60,551 bases of DNA from Frankia sp. AgB32 (GTDB taxonomy: Bacteria > Actinomycetota > Actinomycetes > Frankiales > Frankiaceae): positions 30,238-90,788 of the forward strand of contig NZ_JALKFX010000014.1 in assembly GCF_023243045.1 (NCBI RefSeq). The letters run 5' to 3'. The notes under the pieces were generated by a model. The model ran no database searches, had not been told where the DNA came from, and saw nothing but the letters and a program-made list of their open reading frames with translations. Position 1 is the first letter of the stretch. Every line of letters begins with the position of its first letter. Position numbers and translations under genes: made by a program. Shown in pieces: positions 9,795 through 17,723 of the stretch.

Positions 9795-11501
9795 ATGTCT
9801 TCTCCTGCCCGTCCGGTCCGATCCGCCGCGAGCCCGTCCCGTCCCAAGGGGGCGGGTCAGTGGGCGCTCGGCTACTCCGAGCCACTTAACGCCAACGAGC
9901 GGATGAAGAAGGACCAAGGCGGTCTGGAGGTGCGCGACCGCATCCTCAACGTCTATCCGCGCACCGGCTTCGACAGCATCGACCCGCAGGACCTGCGCGG
10001 TCGGTTCCGCTGGTGGGGCCTGTACACGCAGCGCCGGCCGGGCATCGAGGGCGGCCGGACGGCAGTGCTGGAACCCGAGGAGCTCGACGACTCCTACTTC
10101 ATGCAGCGGGTGCGCCTCGACGGTGGTCGGATGACCGCCGACCAGCTCCGGGTCATCGCCGACATCTCGACCCGGTACGGCCGGGACGTCGCCGACGTCA
10201 CCGACCGGCAGAACATCCAGCTCCACTGGATCCGGATCGAGGACGTACCGGAGATCTGGGGGGCGCTCGAAGGCGCCGGGATGACCACCGCGGAGGCCTG
10301 CGGAGACACCCCGCGGGTGATCCTCGGCTGCCCGCTCGCCGGCGTCGACGGAGACGAGGTCATCGACGGCAGCGACGTCATCGACGAGGTGGTGCGCCGC
10401 TTCGTCGGCGACCCGACGCTCGCGAACCTGCCCCGCAAGTTCAAGAGCGCGATCTCCGGCTGCGTCGACCACTGCACCCTGCACGAGATCAACGACATCG
10501 CGTTCGTCGGCGTCGTCCACCCCGACCTCGGCGCGGGTTACGACCTGTGGGTCGGCGGCGGGCTGTCGACGAACCCGCGCCTGGGCGTGCGACTCGGGGC
10601 GTTCGTGCCGCCGGATCGGGTCGCCGAGGTCTGGCACGGCGTCGCGTCGCTGTTCAGGGACTACGGCTACCGCCGGCTGCGCACCCGCGCCCGGCTGAAG
10701 TTCCTCGTGGCGGACATGGGGCCCGAATGGGTCCGGACCACCCTGGAAAAGGAATACCTGACCGGCGCCCTGCCCGACGGCCCGCCGCCGGCACCGCCGC
10801 GCAACGAGGGCCGTGACCACGTCGGTGTGCACCGCCAGCGCGACGGCCGCAACGCCGTGGGATTCGCGCCCCGGGCCGGTCGGCTCAGCGGAACGACGCT
10901 GACGGCCGTGGCGAACCTCGCCGACCGGTACGGCCAGGGCCGCATCCGCGCGACGACGACTCAGAAGCTCGTCATCCTCGACGTCGCCGACGACGCGGTC
11001 GAGGCGCTGGAGACCGAGCTGGCCGCCCTCGACCTGGTGGTCCGGCCCAGCGTGTTCCGGCGCGGCACGATGGCCTGCACCGGCATCGAGTTCTGCAAGC
11101 TGGCGATCGTCGAGACCAAGGGCAACGCGCGCGACCTGATCACCGAGCTGGAGCGCCGACTGCCCGACTTCGACGAGCCGATCGGCATCAACATCAACGG
11201 CTGCCCGAACGCCTGCGCCCGCTTCCAGGTCGCCGACATCGGCCTCAAGGGCTCGCTCGTCCCGAACGACGCCGGCGAGATGGTCGAGGGCTTCCAGGTA
11301 CACCTCGGCGGCCACCTGGGGACGCATTCGCGGCTGGGCCGCAAGTCCCGCGGCCTGAAGGTCACCGCGGACGGGCTCGTCGAGTACGTCGTCGGCCTGC
11401 TGACGACCTATCAGGCCGAGCGGGACAGCGGAGAGAGCTTCGCCGACTGGGCGCAGCGCGCCGAGGAGTCGTCACTGACGGCGGCGGGCTCCGGTGGCTA
11501 G
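9795..11501 (+). CDS. sir: Ferredoxin-dependent assimilatory sulfite reductase (SirA/NirA family)
   Basis: This 568-residue siroheme/[4Fe-4S] reductase has the four cluster-siroheme cysteines at Cys428 and Cys434 (CTGIEFC) and Cys470 and Cys474 (CPNAC). Tyr77 and Cys169 are 92 residues apart, the same separation as the Tyr69-Cys161 crosslink described for the mycobacterial enzyme. It reduces sulfite to sulfide with six electrons from ferredoxin. Context with cysH and siroheme genes favours sulfite over nitrite. ATG 9795 follows a weak GAGAGA. The start of the next gene overlaps its stop by 8 nt, marking an operon. Confidence 0.93.
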   Translation: MSSPARPVRSAASPSRPKGAGQWALGYSEPLNANERMKKDQGGLEVRDRILNVYPRTGFDSIDPQDLRGRFRWWGLYTQRRPGIEGGRTAVLEPEELDDSYFMQRVRLDGGRMTADQLRVIADISTRYGRDVADVTDRQNIQLHWIRIEDVPEIWGALEGAGMTTAEACGDTPRVILGCPLAGVDGDEVIDGSDVIDEVVRRFVGDPTLANLPRKFKSAISGCVDHCTLHEINDIAFVGVVHPDLGAGYDLWVGGGLSTNPRLGVRLGAFVPPDRVAEVWHGVASLFRDYGYRRLRTRARLKFLVADMGPEWVRTTLEKEYLTGALPDGPPPAPPRNEGRDHVGVHRQRDGRNAVGFAPRAGRLSGTTLTAVANLADRYGQGRIRATTTQKLVILDVADDAVEALETELAALDLVVRPSVFRRGTMACTGIEFCKLAIVETKGNARDLITELERRLPDFDEPIGININGCPNACARFQVADIGLKGSLVPNDAGEMVEGFQVHLGGHLGTHSRLGRKSRGLKVTADGLVEYVVGLLTTYQAERDSGESFADWAQRAEESSLTAAGSGG

Positions 11502-11691
11502 CGCCGATCGCGCGGTGCCCTTCTACTGCCCGTACTGCGGCGAGGAGGACATCGTTCCGGAACTGGCGCCCGACGGCACCGGCTCCGGGCACGGGCACTG
11601 GTCGTGCCGGTCCTGCCGGCGCGGCTTTCGGTTGAGCCTGACGGCCCTCGCGGTCGGGCCCCGGGTACGTGACGACGAGGAGACGACCTGA
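11494..11691 (+). CDS. Small zinc-ribbon protein in the sulfur operon
   Basis: This 65-residue protein has two CxxC pairs (CPYC near residue 12 and CRSC near residue 38) with HGHWSC between them, so it should bind one zinc as a ribbon. GTG 11494 overlaps the end of the sulfite reductase gene, and its stop shares a base with the ATG of cysH. Complete coupling to both neighbours implies a role with the reductases, perhaps in electron transfer or assembly. No function is established from the sequence. Confidence 0.8.
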   Translation: MASADRAVPFYCPYCGEEDIVPELAPDGTGSGHGHWSCRSCRRGFRLSLTALAVGPRVRDDEETT

Positions 11692-12362
11692 TGGATGTCG
11701 CGTTGAAGACCCGGGCGCTGCGGGCCGCGGACGAGCTGGAAGGCGCGCCCGCCGAGGAGATCCTGGGCTGGGCGGCCGAGGAGTTCGGCACGAAGCTGGT
11801 GGTCGCCGCGTCCATGGCCGAGGCGGTCCTCGTCGACATGCTCGCCCGGATCCGCTCCGACATCCCGGTGGTCTTCATCGACACCGGCTACCACTTCCCC
11901 GAGACGATCGGCACCCGCGACGCGGTCGCCGCCACCTACGACCTGCCGATCATCAGCGCCCGCCCGCAGCTCACCGTCGCCGGCCAGGACGCCGTGCACG
12001 GCGCCGACCTGTTCCGCACCGACCCCGACCTGTGCTGCCGGATGCGCAAGATCGTGCCACTGGACCGGGCGCTGGCGCCCTACCGCGCCTGGGCCGCCGG
12101 CTCCCGGCGCGCCGAGTCCGCCCAGCGGGCGGGCCTGAAGGTCGTGGACTGGGACGCCCGCCGCGGCAAGGTGAAGATCCATCCGCTGGCTGCCTGGACC
12201 GACGAGGACGTCGACCGCTACGTCGCCGAGCACAACGTCATCGTCAATCCGCTGCTTTCCGACGGCTACGACTCCGTCGGCTGCCGGCCGTGCACCCTGC
12301 GCGGTTCCGGCCGCGGCGGGCGCTGGGCGGGTACCACCAAGACAGAGTGCGGCATCCACTGA
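11691..12362 (+). CDS. cysH: APS reductase, [4Fe-4S] type
   Basis: This 223-residue enzyme reduces adenylyl sulfate to sulfite. The [4Fe-4S] ligands Cys115-Cys116 and Cys198/Cys201 (CRPC) identify the APS-using class rather than the cluster-free PAPS class. Catalytic Cys220 sits in the C-terminal KTECGIH. The substrate-binding loop FIDTGYHFPET and the RRAES segment are present. Its product feeds the adjacent sulfite reductase. The ATG at 11691 overlaps the preceding stop. Confidence 0.95.
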   Translation: MDVALKTRALRAADELEGAPAEEILGWAAEEFGTKLVVAASMAEAVLVDMLARIRSDIPVVFIDTGYHFPETIGTRDAVAATYDLPIISARPQLTVAGQDAVHGADLFRTDPDLCCRMRKIVPLDRALAPYRAWAAGSRRAESAQRAGLKVVDWDARRGKVKIHPLAAWTDEDVDRYVAEHNVIVNPLLSDGYDSVGCRPCTLRGSGRGGRWAGTTKTECGIH

Positions 12363-12408
12363 TCCGTCGCCGCTGATCTGCCCGCGGCGAACAGATAGGT
12401 TGCACGCC

Positions 12409-13890
12409 GTGGCAGACGAGCAAAGCACGGGAGAGGTCTGGCTGGTCGGTGCGGGCCCGGGAGATCCGGGTCTGCTGACGGTGCGGGGCCGGGAGCTGCT
12501 CGCCGCCGCCGACGTCGTCGTGGTCGATCGGCTGGCCGGCGCCATGCTGCTCGACCTCGCGCCGCCGTGGGCCGAGATCATCCACGTCGGCAAGAGCCCC
12601 GTCGCTCGCTCCTGGTCCCAGGAGGAGATCAACGCGGTGCTGGTCGACCGCGCCTGCGCCGGCTCCCGGGTGGTGCGGCTCAAGGGCGGCGACCCGTACG
12701 TGTTCGGCCGCGGCGGCGAGGAGGCCGAGGCCTGCGCCGCGGCCGGCGTGCCCTGCGGGGTCGTGCCCGGCGTCACCTCCGCGCTGGCGGTGCCGGCGCT
12801 GGCCGGCGTCCCCGTCACCCATCGCGACGCGGCGCAGGAAATCGTGATCGTGTCCGGGCATCTGCCGCCCGGCCATCCCCGGTCGACCGTGGACTGGGCC
12901 GGTCTCGCCGCGTCCCGGGCGACGATCGTCGTCCTGATGGGGGTGGCGCGGCTCATGGACATCGCCGACGCCCTGCTCGCCGGCGGCCGCGCCGCGGCGA
13001 CGCCCGTGGCGGTGATCGAACGGGGCGCGACACCCGCCCAGCGGGTCCTGCGCACCACCCTGGATGCCCTGGCCGTCGACGCGATCGCCGCCGGGGTGCG
13101 TTCCCCGGCCGTGATCGTGGTGGGTGAGGTCGCGGCCCGCGACGACGCCGCAGCCGACCGGACCCGCCCCCTGGCCGGCGTGCGCGTCCTCGTCGCCCGG
13201 ACCCGACCGCGGCCGGGTCGGCTGGCGCGCGAGCTGCGAGCCCTCGGCGCGGACGCGGTCGAGACGGTCGTCGCCCGTCCCGCCCCGGCCGTCGACGCGG
13301 TGGCGGGGCTCACGGCCGCGCTGGCGGGTGCCGATGGTCTGCTGTTCGCCGACCCCGACGAGGTGGCCGCGGTGGTCGCCCTGCTGCGCCGCGCCGGACG
13401 GGACGTGCGGGCGCTGGCCGGGCTGACCCTGGCCGCAGCCGACCCGCGGGTGACCGCGGCGTTGGACGCGCTCGGCCTGTCCTGCGTCACCCGCGACGGG
13501 CTGGCCGCCGGGAGCCCGCCGGGGCAGGGCCGGGTGCTCGTCGTGGGCGCGGCCGAGCCGCCGGCGAGCGGAGAATGGTCGGTGCGGCGCGTGCCGCTGC
13601 TGACCGACGTGATCGCCGAACCCGACCCGCGGATCGTCGAGGAACTGCGCCACGGTGACTTCGACGTCGCCGCCCTCGCGTCGAGCACCGCGGCGCGCGG
13701 CACCGCCGAACTCTACGGCCCGCTGCCCCCCGACCTGCTCGTCGCCGCGATGGGCCGGCGCAGCGCCGAGGCGTGCGAGGCCGCCGGCCTGCGGGTGGAC
13801 ATCGTCCCCGCCGAGCCCGGGGTGCGCCCGCTGGCCGCCGCCGTCGCCGACTTCGTCACCGCCAACCGGGTCGCCCGCGGTTCGGAGTAG
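12409..13890 (+). CDS. cobA: Uroporphyrinogen-III C-methyltransferase fused to a HemD-like domain
   Basis: This protein is 493 residues long. Residues ~10-245 are a SUMT/CobA methyltransferase: VGAGPGDPGLLT (SAM loop), RLKGGDPYVFGRGGEE and the PGVTSA motif. It makes precorrin-2, the siroheme precursor needed by the upstream sulfite reductase. Residues ~258-490 resemble uroporphyrinogen-III synthase (HemD: VRVLVARTRPRPGRLARELR, then an S/T-rich loop near the end), but they are divergent. GTG 12409 with AGG at about 12397-12399 was chosen over TTG 12400. The gene sits 46 nt after cysH on the same strand. Confidence 0.85.
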   Translation: MADEQSTGEVWLVGAGPGDPGLLTVRGRELLAAADVVVVDRLAGAMLLDLAPPWAEIIHVGKSPVARSWSQEEINAVLVDRACAGSRVVRLKGGDPYVFGRGGEEAEACAAAGVPCGVVPGVTSALAVPALAGVPVTHRDAAQEIVIVSGHLPPGHPRSTVDWAGLAASRATIVVLMGVARLMDIADALLAGGRAAATPVAVIERGATPAQRVLRTTLDALAVDAIAAGVRSPAVIVVGEVAARDDAAADRTRPLAGVRVLVARTRPRPGRLARELRALGADAVETVVARPAPAVDAVAGLTAALAGADGLLFADPDEVAAVVALLRRAGRDVRALAGLTLAAADPRVTAALDALGLSCVTRDGLAAGSPPGQGRVLVVGAAEPPASGEWSVRRVPLLTDVIAEPDPRIVEELRHGDFDVAALASSTAARGTAELYGPLPPDLLVAAMGRRSAEACEAAGLRVDIVPAEPGVRPLAAAVADFVTANRVARGSE

Positions 13891-13905
13891 GCGCCGACGT
13901 TCTCG

Positions 13906-14373
13906 CTAGGCGGACGCGTCGGCCGCGTGGACGAGGCCGCGCAGGGTGTCGTCGAGACGGGCGCGGACCGCCTCGATGACGCAGGCGTGCAGGCCGAGTG
14001 GCTCGGAGAGGATCCACCGGGTGGTGGGATGGCGCCGGCGGGCCTCCTCCAGCGCGGCCGGGATGTCCCGGTGGGTGTGGTTGCCGTCGAACAGGAAGAA
14101 CGGGTAGACGACGATCTCGGTGCAGCCGGCGTCGGCGAGGTTCGCGTAACCCTCGGCGATGTCCGGTCGGGAGACCTCCAGGAAGGCCGCCTCGACGGTG
14201 CCCCACGGCCGGGGATGGGCGTGCGGGCCGCCGCGGGACTTGTCCGGGGTGCTCCCGGCGCACGGCGCGGCGCTCGGCGCGGGGTCGATGGCCAGTCGGC
14301 GGGCCAGCTCGCGGACGGTGGCGTTCGCCTCGCCCCGCCGGGAGCCGTGCCCGATCACCAGAAGTCCGCGCAT
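13906..14373 (-). CDS. CbiX/SirB-type sirohydrochlorin chelatase
   Basis: This 155-residue protein has the short-form CbiX features: LLVIGHGSRRGEAN at the N-terminus (metal-binding His9) and YPFFLFDGNHTHRDIPAAL in the second half. It inserts Fe (or Co) into sirohydrochlorin, completing siroheme. It ends 15 nt from the end of the convergent CobA-HemD gene, so two strands of one pathway meet here. A loop at about residues 33-58 looks like a lineage-specific insertion. Confidence 0.88.
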   Translation of the reverse strand: MRGLLVIGHGSRRGEANATVRELARRLAIDPAPSAAPCAGSTPDKSRGGPHAHPRPWGTVEAAFLEVSRPDIAEGYANLADAGCTEIVVYPFFLFDGNHTHRDIPAALEEARRRHPTTRWILSEPLGLHACVIEAVRARLDDTLRGLVHAADASA

Positions 14374-14441
14374 GACACCAGTGTGCGCCGATTGGCGCCG
14401 GGTGCCCGTCGAGCCGACCGGCGGACCGTCCCGGCCGCCGG

Positions 14442-15440
14442 TCAGCCTACGGCGGGGCCGTCGTCGGAGCTGTGGCCGGGGAAGACCTTCGCGGCGGGGT
14501 CGAGGAGCGGCGCCGCGTTGTTCACCGCGGTCGCGACCTCGCCGAAACCGGTCGCGATCAGGCGGACCTTGCCCGGGTACTCGACGAGGTCACCCGCGGC
14601 GAAGATCCGCTCGACGCCGGTGAACATCGTCGAGTCGACGACCACCCGGCGCCGTTCGACGGTCAGCCCCCACCGGGTCAACGGCCCGAGATCGGTGGCG
14701 AAACCGAGCGCGGCGACGACCGCCTGCGCCGGGCGTGCGTGTCGGCTGCCGTCGCGGGCATCCTCGAGCTCGACCTCGTCGATCCAGTCCTCGCCGCGCA
14801 CGGCGACGACGTCGGTCAGCGTGCGGATCTCCACGTTGGACGCCTCGAGCCGGGCCAGTGCGGCCGGGCTCGCGCGCAGCCGCTCGCGGCGGTGCACCAG
14901 GGTGACCGAGCGGGCGACCGGCGCCAGCGCCAGCGCCCAGTCCACGGCGCTGTCCGCGCCGCCGGCCACGAGGACGTCCCGGCCGGCGTGGTCCTGCGGC
15001 CGCGGCACGAAGTAGGCCAGGCCACGGCCGAGATGGCCGACGGCGGCCGGCAGCGGTTTCGGGGCGAACGAGCCGAGCCCGCCGGTGACCACCACGACCC
15101 GGGCGCGGACCCGATGGCCGTCGGCGCTGGTGACCACGACCCCGTCCGGTTCGCGGGTGAGCTCGGTCGCCTGCCGGTCGAGCAGGTACACCGGGTCGAA
15201 CCGGCCGGCCTGGGCGACGAGCGCGGCCACCAGCTCGCGGCCGCGGATCGCGGGGAAACCGGCCACGTCGTAGATCACCTTTTCCGGATACATCGCGGTG
15301 ATCTGCCCCCCGGCCTCGGGTAGGGCGTCCATCAGCGCGACCGACATCCCGCGGAACCCGCCGTAGTAGGCCCCGAACAGGCCCACCGGTCCCGCCCCGA
15401 TGATCAGCATGTCCACGCTGGTGTCGGCTCCGCTGGCCAT
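14442..15440 (-). CDS. Ferredoxin-NADP reductase, thioredoxin-reductase-like type
   Basis: This 332-residue flavoprotein has an N-terminal FAD motif (IIGAGPVGLFGAYY), an NADPH motif (DVLVAGGADSAVDW) and a C-terminal GDLVEYPGK segment. It contains no cysteine, so it lacks the CxxC of thioredoxin reductase and fits the YumC-type ferredoxin/flavodoxin-NADP reductases. It could supply reduced ferredoxin to the sulfite reductase nearby; that link is inferred from position. ATG 15440 follows AGGAGCC and was preferred to longer upstream starts. Confidence 0.88.
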   Translation of the reverse strand: MASGADTSVDMLIIGAGPVGLFGAYYGGFRGMSVALMDALPEAGGQITAMYPEKVIYDVAGFPAIRGRELVAALVAQAGRFDPVYLLDRQATELTREPDGVVVTSADGHRVRARVVVVTGGLGSFAPKPLPAAVGHLGRGLAYFVPRPQDHAGRDVLVAGGADSAVDWALALAPVARSVTLVHRRERLRASPAALARLEASNVEIRTLTDVVAVRGEDWIDEVELEDARDGSRHARPAQAVVAALGFATDLGPLTRWGLTVERRRVVVDSTMFTGVERIFAAGDLVEYPGKVRLIATGFGEVATAVNNAAPLLDPAAKVFPGHSSDDGPAVG

Positions 15441-15838
15441 GTCGGCTCCTTCCGCAGGCGGGACCGGCGCCGTCGCCGGGCTGGCTCGGCGCGCCCGGCG
15501 CGTTCGGTGCTCCATCCTGCCTGCCGGAGATGTCCGGCGTGGCCGCCCTCGCCGCTGTCCGGGCGTCGGGACGAGCCGGTCGGCGCCGCCGAGGCGATGC
15601 GGTCGGATAGCGGACAGGTGTCCGTTGGTCACGTGCGGTAGGTCTAGCGTGGTGTTCAGTGCCGTGATTGCCAGGTTGGTTTGGATGCGGCGGCTCGCGG
15701 CGTGATGATGTGTTCGTTCCCTCGCGCGAGGGACACGCGGTGTCCGTGACGGGCTCGGCGTCGGTGGCGCGGTCGCGGCGCATCGGCGGGGTCGACGAAC
15801 GGCCGCGCGCAGACGCGCCGGACACGGGCGGGAGATCA
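15441..15838. other. Divergent intergenic region
   Basis: About 400 nt lie between the reductase and the kinase. They must hold both promoters. An in-frame extension of the kinase to 15668 is possible but looks non-coding. No repeat or RNA element was recognised. Confidence 0.4.
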
Positions 15839-17449
15839 GTGACGGAGCAATCGGCGGGACGCGGCGGCGGCGGCCGCCCGCGGGGTGAGCCCTTGTACGC
15901 CGACGACCCGACCGTCATCGGCGAGTACCGGGTCGTCAGCCGGCTCGGCGCCGGCGGCATGGGCACCGTCTACCTCGCCCGCGACCGGCGTGGCGCAGCT
16001 GTCGCGATCAAGGTGATCCGGCCCGATCTGGCTGCCGATCCCGAGTTCCGGGAGCGCTTCCGGGACGAGGTCGCGGCGGCCCGCCGGGTCGCGCCGTTCT
16101 GCACCGCGCAGGTCCTCGACGCCGATCCCGGCGCACGCCGCCCTTATCTCGTCACCGAGTACATCGACGGAGTGCGCCTCGACGACGTCGTGGCCGACAC
16201 CGGCCCGCTGCCGATGTCCACGCTGCAGGGCGTCGCCATCGGCGTGGCCAGCGCGCTGACCGCGATCCACCGGGCCGGGATCGTCCACCGCGACCTCAAG
16301 CCGAGCAACGTCATGCTCTCCTTCTCCGGTCCCAGGGTGATCGACTTCGGAATTGCCCGGACCCTGGACGCGGCCCAGGGACGAACGCAGACGGGGCTGG
16401 TCATCGGCTCGGTGGGTTGGATGGCACCCGAGCAGATGGAAGGCGGGGCCCCGCTCGGCCCGGCTGTCGACGTCTTCGCCTGGGGCCTGCTGGTGGCCTA
16501 CGCGGCCCTCGGCGCGAACCCGTACGGCGAGGGCACCTATCAGGAGATCGCCGAGAAGATCCTCGCCGGGCCGCCCGACCTGCGGGGCGTCCCGGCGGAT
16601 CTGGAACCGGTCGTCCGCGCGGCGCTCGCCCGCGACCCGCGTGACCGGCCGTCCACCGACCGGCTGCTGATGACGTTGCTCGGTCAGGACGGCTCGCCCG
16701 GCGCCGACAGCCGGCAGGCGGCGACGGACCTGCTGGACGGGACCTGGCCGAAGGGCCGGCGTGCTGTCGCGGCCAGTTCGTCCCGGGAACGCGCCGACGC
16801 CGTGGCGCACAATCGCACCCGGGTGGCTGGCGCCGGGGAGCAACGCCGCTGGTGGGACGATCCGGCCGACCTTCCGCCGCCGGCCGGTCCCCCCGTGCCA
16901 CCACCGGCGCTGGCGGGTATCGGCGCCGAGGCGCGCGCGGCCCGCGGCGGCGAGCCGCGCGATCCCGGCGCCGGTGGCGCTGCGGGCCAGAGCGGTTTCG
17001 GTGGGCAGGGCGGTTTCGGTGGGCAGGGCGGTTTCGGCGGGCAGGGCGGTTTCGGCGGGCAGGGCGGTGCGTCGGGTTCGCCGGGTCGCCGCCGGCGCCG
17101 CGGGGGATTCGTCCAGTACGAGGACGAGCAGCCGCCCGCCGCGCGGCCGGCAGCGGTGCCCGCCGCGGGCCGCCCAGCGGGCGAGCAGCGGCCGGCCCGG
17201 CCCCCCCGCCCCGCCCCCGCGGCCCCCCCCCGCCCCCCCCCCCGCCCCCCCCCGGCGGACCGGGGCCCCGGGGCGGGGCGGGGACGGGGCCCCGGCCGGG
17301 GCCCCGTCCCGCCGTATCGATGCCCGGTGGCGCCGCCGGGCACACCTTCGCCGCCCACCCGGGCGGCACCCCTGGGCTCCACCCCGCGCGGGTCCCAGGT
17401 GGTTACTCCGAACCACCCCGGTTTGCACAGCATGAACCGGTATCGCTAG
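15839..17449 (+). CDS. Eukaryotic-type Ser/Thr protein kinase
   Basis: The kinase domain spans about residues 30-290: glycine loop LGAGGMG (36-42), ATP lysine Lys58, catalytic HRDLKPSN with Asp152, DFG with Asp169, and the APEQ motif. GTG 15839 is preceded by GGGAG. After the kinase domain comes a long Pro/Gly/Ala-rich tail with four GFGGQG repeats. No transmembrane helix or PASTA domain is visible. From about 17200 the sequence is a run of C and G homopolymers with a 30-bp palindrome, so the reading frame and the C-terminus from there are doubtful. A membrane helix and sensor could have been lost to a frame error. Confidence 0.85.
   Translation: MTEQSAGRGGGGRPRGEPLYADDPTVIGEYRVVSRLGAGGMGTVYLARDRRGAAVAIKVIRPDLAADPEFRERFRDEVAAARRVAPFCTAQVLDADPGARRPYLVTEYIDGVRLDDVVADTGPLPMSTLQGVAIGVASALTAIHRAGIVHRDLKPSNVMLSFSGPRVIDFGIARTLDAAQGRTQTGLVIGSVGWMAPEQMEGGAPLGPAVDVFAWGLLVAYAALGANPYGEGTYQEIAEKILAGPPDLRGVPADLEPVVRAALARDPRDRPSTDRLLMTLLGQDGSPGADSRQAATDLLDGTWPKGRRAVAASSSRERADAVAHNRTRVAGAGEQRRWWDDPADLPPPAGPPVPPPALAGIGAEARAARGGEPRDPGAGGAAGQSGFGGQGGFGGQGGFGGQGGFGGQGGASGSPGRRRRRGGFVQYEDEQPPAARPAAVPAAGRPAGEQRPARPPRPAPAAPPRPPPRPPPADRGPGAGRGRGPGRGPVPPYRCPVAPPGTPSPPTRAAPLGSTPRGSQVVTPNHPGLHSMNRYR
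16994..17065 (+). repeat. Four tandem 18-bp units in the kinase linker
   Basis: Four consecutive copies of an 18-bp unit (GGTTTCGGTGGGCAGGGC, the last two with one change) encode GFGGQG repeats in the linker of the Ser/Thr kinase. Confidence 0.9.
17281..17310. repeat. Perfect 30-bp GC palindrome inside homopolymer tract
   Basis: The 30 bases form a perfect inverted repeat: the 15-base arm GGGACGGGGCCCCGG is followed directly by its reverse complement. It ends a region (17199-17280) made almost only of C runs of 6-12. Such a sequence is hard to read and may be an assembly artefact rather than biology. Confidence 0.7.
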
Positions 17450-17529
17450 AGTGCCGATCACTCGTCATTCGGACGAGGCCGCCCGGACGGACACCGAGTC
17501 CTGCCCACCGGCCAGGCGGCTCGACTAGA

Positions 17530-17705
17530 GCACCGCAAGGGCAGGAGTGGGGGACCCACATTTCGGACGTCCTGGACGTCCTTGGGGTTAAGTCGGCTCG
17601 ACCCAGCGCCTTCGGTGGGGAGATCGTGTCCCACCCACCAACCGAGGCCTGCGGCCGGACCGGCCGGGCTATCCCAGCCCGCACCCGACAGCTCACCCCG
17701 CAGGT
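17530..17705 (+). promoter_or_regulatory. ydaO/yuaA-type cyclic-di-AMP riboswitch
   Basis: The leader of the Rpf-like gene contains the conserved blocks of the ydaO class in order: AGTGGGGGACCCA near 17546-17558, TTGGGGTTAAGTCGG near 17582-17596, and CCCGACAGCTCACCCCGCAGG at about 17684-17704. The last ends about 20 nt before the ATG. In streptomycetes this riboswitch class controls rpfA-type cell-wall hydrolase genes in response to c-di-AMP. Order, spacing and downstream gene all agree. Confidence 0.85.
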
Positions 17706-17723
17706 GAACGGGATTGGACTTAC

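Noticed and set aside
9456-11327. Minus-strand open frame of 623 codons
   Set aside because: Antisense of the sulfite reductase gene, whose siroheme cysteines and Tyr-Cys pair are unambiguous on the plus strand.
9795-11501. Nitrite reductase assignment
   Set aside because: The family includes nitrite reductases, but coupling to an APS reductase and siroheme genes, and the Tyr-Cys pair, favour sulfite.
14442-15440. Thioredoxin reductase
   Set aside because: The fold motifs fit, but the protein has no cysteine at all, so it cannot carry out the dithiol chemistry; YumC-type ferredoxin-NADP reductase fits better.
16994-17065. Possible CRISPR-like short repeats
   Set aside because: They are 18-bp in-frame tandem units without spacers that encode GFGGQG in a kinase linker.
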